A stretch of 18,063 bases of DNA, from positions 1 to 18,063 of the forward strand of contig JAJYMP010000749.1 of the NCBI GenBank assembly GCA_021786915.1, in the 5' to 3' direction. The DNA comes from Chloroflexota bacterium (GTDB lineage Bacteria; Chloroflexota; Limnocylindria; Limnocylindrales; CSP1-4). Below the pieces are notes generated by a model, which did not search any database, was not told the origin of the DNA, and saw only the letters and a list, made by a program, of their open reading frames with translations. Within the stretch, counting starts at the first letter, position 1. The number at the start of each line of letters is the position of its first letter. Below are positions 14,441 to 18,063 of the stretch, one piece after another. Position numbers and translations under genes: made by a program.

Positions 14441-15667
14441 CTACGCCTCCACCCGCTCGACCACGGTCGCGATCCCCTGCCCCACGCCGATGCACATCGC
14501 GGCCACCCCGAACCTGCCGCCCGTCTGCCCCAGCTCGTGGACCAGCATCGTGAGCAGGCGCGCCCCCGAGGCGCCCAGCGGATGGCCCAGCGCGATCGCC
14601 CCGCCATTGGGGTTGACCTTGGCCAGGTCGAGGCCAAGCTCGTCGGCACAGGCGACCGACTGGCTCGCGAACGCCTCGTTGATCTCGAACAGGTCGATGT
14701 CGGCCACGGCCAGGCCCGCCCGCGCGAGCGCCTTGCGGATCGCAGGCACGGGGCCGATCCCCATGACGTCGGGGTGGACCCCGGCGACGGCGGTCGACAC
14801 CACCCGGGCCATCGGCCGAAGCCCCAGGGCGCGCGCCCGCTCCGCTTCGACCAGAAGCAGCGCCGACGCGCCGTCGTTGATCCCGGAGCTGTTGCCCGCC
14901 GTCACGGTCCCGTTCTTGGCGAACGCCGGCCGGAGCGCGGCCAGCGCCTCGAGCGAGGTCTCGCGCGGGTGCTCGTCGCGGTCCACCACCGTGACCGCGC
15001 CCTTCTTGCCGGGCACGCTCACCGGCACCAGCTGCGCGGCGAATCGACCGGCCGCGATCGCGGCCGCGGCCCGCTGCTGGCTCTCGAGCGCGAACGCGTC
15101 CTGGCGCTCGCGCGAGACGCCGTACTGCTCGGCGACGCACTCGGCCGTCTCCCCGAGCGAGATCGGCGGGTACGCCTCGCGCATCTTCGGGTTCACGAAC
15201 CGCCAGCCGAGCGTCGTGTCCTCGAGCTGACGCGCCCCGCGCTCGTACGCCGCCTCCGGCTTGAGCATCACGTACGGCGCCCGGCTCATCGACTCCACGC
15301 CGCCCGCGATGAACACCTCGCCGTCGCCCGCGCCGATCGCGTGCGCCGCGGAGTTGACCGCCTGGAGACCGGAGCCGCACAGCCGGTTGACCGTCAGCCC
15401 GGCCACCTCGACCGGAAGGCCGGCGAGCAGCAGCGCCATCCGGGCCACGTTGCGGTTGTCCTCGCCCGCCTGGTTCGCACAGCCCATGATCACGTCCTCG
15501 ACGAGGGCCGGGTCGAGCGAGGTCCGCTCGACGATCGCGCGGATGACCAGGGCGGCGAGGTCGTCGGGCCGAACCGAGGCGAGCGCGCCGCCGTACCGCC
15601 CGATCGGGGTGCGGACGGCGTCGATGATCCAGGCCTCGTGGTGGGTGCGCTGCGGTTGGGTGGGCAT
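14441..15667 (-). CDS. Acetyl-CoA acyltransferase, PcaF/PaaJ-like thiolase
   Basis: A 408-residue degradative-type thiolase that cleaves a 3-oxoacyl-CoA with CoA to give acetyl-CoA and a shortened acyl-CoA. The catalytic set is complete: nucleophile C97 in [11 protein letters not shown]362 in [14 protein letters not shown], and C392 in MCIGVGQG. The stretch [17 protein letters not shown], the [10 protein letters not shown] loop and WRFVNPKM closely resemble 3-oxoadipyl-CoA thiolases (PcaF, PaaJ) of aromatic catabolism, but no other gene of that pathway is near, so a general fatty-acid or acetoacetyl-CoA role stays open. ATG 15667 is chosen over 15700 because TACAAT (15675-15680) lies exactly 7 nt upstream, which would give a leaderless mRNA. 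Divergent from the lipoprotein operon. Confidence 0.94.
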   Translation of the reverse strand: MPTQPQRTHHEAWIIDAVRTPIGRYGGALASVRPDDLAALVIRAIVERTSLDPALVEDVIMGCANQAGEDNRNVARMALLLAGLPVEVAGLTVNRLCGSGLQAVNSAAHAIGAGDGEVFIAGGVESMSRAPYVMLKPEAAYERGARQLEDTTLGWRFVNPKMREAYPPISLGETAECVAEQYGVSRERQDAFALESQQRAAAAIAAGRFAAQLVPVSVPGKKGAVTVVDRDEHPRETSLEALAALRPAFAKNGTVTAGNSSGINDGASALLLVEAERARALGLRPMARVVSTAVAGVHPDVMGIGPVPAIRKALARAGLAVADIDLFEINEAFASQSVACADELGLDLAKVNPNGGAIALGHPLGASGARLLTMLVHELGQTGGRFGVAAMCIGVGQGIATVVERVEA

Positions 15668-15706
15668 GTGGGGAATTGTAGGAGGCGCGGGGTGGTGCAT
15701 TACAAT
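15665..15706. promoter_or_regulatory. Divergent overlapping promoters (thiolase / lipoprotein)
   Basis: Minus strand: TACAAT (15675-15680) then 7 nt then the thiolase ATG. Plus strand: TACAAT (15701-15706), giving transcription near 15713 toward the lipoprotein. The two boxes form an inverted repeat ATTGTA/TACAAT, and each lies near the -35 position of the other (TTGTAR, 19 nt away). Firing in one direction should interfere with the other. Confidence 0.5.
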
Positions 15707-15820
15707 CTGCGCAGAACGCGCCTAGGCGGGGGCTCTGGCGCCGTTCCGGGTCGATTGCACCGCGACGCTCGTGCCAGGCGCTCGCGCTGATCGCACCCCC
15801 GTCAGGCCCCTGCGCGGGAT

Positions 15821-15843
15821 CTGCGCTCCGCAAGCGCAGGGAG
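15821..15843 (+). promoter_or_regulatory. Hairpin touching the lipoprotein ribosome binding site
   Basis: CTGCGCT (15821-15827) pairs with AGCGCAG (15833-15839) around a 5-base loop. The 3' arm covers the first two bases of the AGGGAG site (15838-15843), which is 8 nt before ATG 15852. The rest of the roughly 139-nt leader (15713-15851) is GC-rich with no small ORF I would support. Confidence 0.35.
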
Positions 15844-15851
15844 ACCTCGAC

Positions 15852-16643
15852 ATGTCCGCGGGCCGCCTGCCGATCAGAGCCGGTCGGATTGCGGCTGCCC
15901 TGCTGGCCCTCGCGGTCGCCTCGGCGTGCGGCGCCTGCTCGCCCGCTGCCAGCCCCGGCTCCGCGTTGGCCGCGAGCGTCCTCGCGTCGCTGCCCGTGCC
16001 GGCCTCGGCCACGTTGACCGTCGGCGCCGACGGGCCCGGCGTGGACGGCGACTCCCGCTTCTACGCCTACACCTCGACGGGAGCCCCCGGGGCCGAACTC
16101 GCCGCGTACGACGCGGCGCTGCGGGCGGCGCACTACCAGCCGATGCAGCGGGCGGGTGCGTGGACGGCCTACCTCCGCTCGGGCGTCACCGTCTGGGTCT
16201 CCGTCTCGGCCGACGGCCCGCCCACCTCGATCGTCGTGCTCGTCGCGGCCGATCCGACCTCCGCGGCCGTGCCCTCCCAGCTCGCCGCCGACCCGTCGGC
16301 GACCGCGCTCCTCGCCGACGTGCCCTCCGACAGGCCGGCCACCCCCGAGCCGCAGAGTCGTCCTGCACCCGGACCCTCCCGATCTCCAGCCCCGGTCTCG
16401 GGCGCCACGCCCGTCCCGGCCGCGGGTTCACCGACGCCCGCTGGCTCGCCGGAGCCCGCCGCCTCGCCCGAGCCGACCGCCAAGCCGCAGCCGAGCAGCA
16501 AGCCCAAGCCGAGCCACCCCGCCAAGCCCTCGCCGAAGCCGACGTCCAAGCCGAAGCCCACGCCCAGCCCGACGCCCACGCCCACGCCCACGCCCAAGCC
16601 GAAGCCCCGCCATCTGGCGGAAAGCGGCGGGACCAGCCAGTGA
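15852..16643 (+). CDS. Putative lipoprotein with Pro/Lys/Ser/Thr-rich C-terminal tail
   Basis: A 263-residue exported protein of unknown family. A basic start (MSAGRLPIRAGRI) and hydrophobic core (AAALLALAVASAC) end in a lipobox-like ASAC, so the Cys would be lipidated at the outer face of the cytoplasmic membrane. Residues about 45-135 form a small soluble domain (DSRFYAYTSTGAPGAELAAY, then AGAWTAYLRSGVTVWVSVS and a hydrophobic strand); I do not recognise it. From about 150 on it is low-complexity, rich in Pro, Ser, Thr and Ala, then basic KPKPS and PTPTPTP repeats, a typical wall-spanning tail. ATG 15852 has AGGGAG 8 nt upstream. It lies just before a response regulator and sensor kinase, so it may be an accessory sensor or an output of that system. 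Confidence 0.8.
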   Translation: MSAGRLPIRAGRIAAALLALAVASACGACSPAASPGSALAASVLASLPVPASATLTVGADGPGVDGDSRFYAYTSTGAPGAELAAYDAALRAAHYQPMQRAGAWTAYLRSGVTVWVSVSADGPPTSIVVLVAADPTSAAVPSQLAADPSATALLADVPSDRPATPEPQSRPAPGPSRSPAPVSGATPVPAAGSPTPAGSPEPAASPEPTAKPQPSSKPKPSHPAKPSPKPTSKPKPTPSPTPTPTPTPKPKPRHLAESGGTSQ

Positions 16644-16672
16644 CCATGAACGGGGGATCCAGCCAGTGACCA
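16633..16672 (+). repeat. 14-base duplication of the lipoprotein/regulator junction
   Basis: CCAGCCAGTGACCA occurs at 16633-16646 and 16659-16672. The first copy carries the lipoprotein stop TGA (16641-16643) and a GTGA overlap-type start that soon meets a stop; the second carries the response-regulator GTG (16666). Confidence 0.85.
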
Positions 16673-17376
16673 CCCGAGCTCCGCACCTGCTGCTCGTCGA
16701 TGACGACGTCCGCCTCGTCGCGCTGCTCGAGGACCGCCTCCGGCGCGACGGGTTCGAGGCCAGCGTGGCCACCCGCGGCAGCCAGGCGATCAGCGCGGTC
16801 GACCGTCGCTGGCCCGACCTGGTCATCCTGGACCTGATGCTCCCCGACATGCGCGGCGAGCAGGTCGCGGCCCAGATCAAGAAGCGCGCCGACCTGCCGA
16901 TCATCGTCCTGTCCGCGGTCACCGAGGTCGCGTCGCGCACCGCGTCGATCCGCGACTTCGCCGAGGACTACCTCGTCAAGCCGTTCCACTACCCAGAGCT
17001 GCGCGTTCGTGTGGAGCGGGTCCTGCGGCGGATGCCCGATCGCGTCCCGGCCGAAGAGCGGACCGTGGCCACCGGGCTGGTCCTCGCCCTGCGCCGCAGG
17101 GAGGCCGTGGTCAACGGTACGCGGATCCGGCTGACGCCCGTGGAGAGCCGCTTCCTGGGCGCGCTGGTCGCCGCGGGCGGCGAGCCGCTCACCACCGAGC
17201 AGCTGCTCGCCCGGGTCTGGTCGGGCGCCGACGGGGCCGACCCGGTCTACGTCTGGGTCACGATCCGACGGCTCCGCCAGAAGCTCGAGGCCGACCCGAG
17301 CCAGCCGAAGTTCATCCACACGATGAAGGGCGGCGGCTACCGCCTCGGCGACCCGCTGGGGGACGACGAGGCATGA
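16666..17376 (+). CDS. OmpR/PhoB-family response regulator
   Basis: A 236-residue two-component regulator. The receiver domain (about 5-120) has the acidic pair D13/D14 in LLVDDD, phospho-acceptor D56 in VILDLMLPDM, switch residue S83 in VLSAVTE, Y102 and the conserved K105 in YLVKPF. The C-terminal winged helix (about 140-228) has IRLTPVESRFLGALV, LLARVWSG, YVWVTIRRLRQKLE and the closing FIHTMKGGGYRLG typical of OmpR/PhoB proteins. All phosphorylation residues are present, so it should be activated by the kinase encoded next. GTG 16666 is chosen: a GGGGG tract (16652-16656) lies 9 nt upstream and the receiver begins immediately. The stop overlaps the kinase ATG as ATGA, indicating coupled translation. 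Confidence 0.95.
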   Translation: MTTRAPHLLLVDDDVRLVALLEDRLRRDGFEASVATRGSQAISAVDRRWPDLVILDLMLPDMRGEQVAAQIKKRADLPIIVLSAVTEVASRTASIRDFAEDYLVKPFHYPELRVRVERVLRRMPDRVPAEERTVATGLVLALRRREAVVNGTRIRLTPVESRFLGALVAAGGEPLTTEQLLARVWSGADGADPVYVWVTIRRLRQKLEADPSQPKFIHTMKGGGYRLGDPLGDDEA

Positions 17377-18063
17377 CGCTCCTGCGCCGACGACTCGCTC
17401 GCGGCGCCGGCGTCCCGTTCAACCGCCTCACCGCGATCGCCCTCATCTTCGCGGCGGTGCTGCCGGCGGCGATCCTGGGGATCCTGGTGTACGGCCAGGT
17501 CGACCGCGCGCTCGCTGCGGATGCACTCGTGCGCACGGAGCAGGCGGCAGCGGCGGCCACGCTGCATGTCCGCGAGGCGCAGGCCGAGCTCGACGCACTG
17601 GCGGCGAGCTACGCGACCTGGCCCGTGTTCGAGCGCATGGTGGGCGCCGGCGAGCTGGCCACCGCCCACGACGACGTGATCGCGTTCCTTGTGGGCCAGG
17701 GCTCGGTCGAGGCGGGTCGCGTGGAGACGTCGACAGGCTCGGTGTCCGCCGGGGAGTCCACCGTCGCGGCCGCCCTGGGAGAGCTCGCCTCGCCCCCAGC
17801 GTCCTCGCCCACCGTCCTCACGGTCGGCCAGGCCGTGTACCTCGCCACCTCGCAGCCGATCCCGGATCCCGCGAGCCCGGGGCGCATGCTGGGCCGAATC
17901 AGCCTCGCCCGCCGGCTCGATGCACTGTTCGTGACCGGGCTCGCGACACTGACCGGGTACAACGTCACCGTGGCGGGCCGCGACGGGGGCGCCGTCATCG
18001 CCACGGAGCCCGAGACCGCAGCGAGCGCGATCGCGGCCGCGCGCAGCGCCGCAGGCGTCGTCA
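17373..18063 (+). CDS. Sensor histidine kinase, N-terminal part (runs off the window)
   Basis: Open from ATG 17373 to the last base (230 codons seen). After a short basic start, a transmembrane helix spans about residues 19-41 (LTAIALIFAAVLPAAILGILVYG). It is followed by a helical stretch rich in Ala/Glu and the pattern ELDALAASYATWPVFERMVG at about 72-91, which resembles the CHASE4 extracellular sensor domain. The rest, to 230, fits the mixed alpha/beta sensor fold. The kinase core (HisKA, HATPase) would lie beyond the window, so the kinase call rests on the ATGA overlap with an OmpR-type regulator; a CHASE4-GGDEF enzyme is the main alternative. The ligand is unknown. Confidence 0.8.
   Translation, partial: MTLLRRRLARGAGVPFNRLTAIALIFAAVLPAAILGILVYGQVDRALAADALVRTEQAAAAATLHVREAQAELDALAASYATWPVFERMVGAGELATAHDDVIAFLVGQGSVEAGRVETSTGSVSAGESTVAAALGELASPPASSPTVLTVGQAVYLATSQPIPDPASPGRMLGRISLARRLDALFVTGLATLTGYNVTVAGRDGGAVIATEPETAASAIAAARSAAGVV

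Noticed and set aside
13455..16133. 892-residue minus-strand open frame through the repeats
   Set aside because: The open frame comes from stop-poor GC-rich repeats; real thiolase and Fe-S carrier are in other frames.
16645..16668. Seven-codon open frame MNGGSSQ between lipoprotein and regulator
   Set aside because: It is explained as a by-product of the 14-base duplication; there is no evidence of its own translation.

Overview
This is a very GC-rich (about 70% by eye) bacterial chromosome segment. Neither the sequence nor the gene set fixes a taxon. Three features fit a high-GC, probably monoderm-type lineage such as Actinomycetota or terrestrial Chloroflexota: promoters with a TACNNT -10 box placed exactly 7 nt before the start codon (leaderless genes), frequent GTG starts, and an MmpL/YhgE-type envelope exporter. 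There are no tRNA or rRNA genes, no CRISPR array, no transposase and no phage genes.

Layout. 1-219 is a non-coding run of short GC palindromes. 220-3523 (minus strand) is a likely operon in the order MarR regulator, 14-TM DHA2-type MFS exporter, double-GNAT acetyltransferase; the MarR stop and MFS start overlap (GTGA). 3524-3955 is a 430-base gene-free stretch with dense mutually exclusive hairpins and an inverted repeat around the MarR start. 3956-4891 (minus) is an EamA/DMT permease. 4892-5754 holds a small secreted protein with an apparent frameshift in its signal peptide, plus several inverted and direct repeats. 5755-6456 (minus) is a TetR regulator, divergent from a 5.8 kb gene (6569-12352, plus) whose promoter (TTGACG-N17-TATCCT) lies over a near-palindromic operator. 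12475-15667 (minus) carries a LON-substrate-binding-domain protein, an A-type Fe-S carrier and a PcaF/PaaJ-like thiolase. The Fe-S carrier and the thiolase are separated by 570 bases of repeats, including two identical 95-bp copies. 15852 to the end (plus) is a lipoprotein, an OmpR-type response regulator and the start of a CHASE4-like sensor kinase, tightly packed.

The most unusual item is the 1,927-residue product of 6569-12352. It reads as a complete MmpL/RND exporter (both Asp-Tyr proton-relay pairs present) joined through an Ala/Gly/Ser tandem-repeat linker to a complete YhgE/Pip protein: N-terminal TM and extracytoplasmic domain, long Leu-x-x-Gly heptad stalk, and C-terminal ABC-2-like membrane domain. 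An exporter and a cell-surface stalk protein in one chain, under a divergent TetR regulator, suggest an envelope export machine not obvious from either family alone. Other points worth checking are the candidate structured RNA upstream of marR, the set of leaderless promoters, the 95-bp repeat with a diverged inverted third copy, and the duplicated stop/start junction between the lipoprotein and the response regulator.
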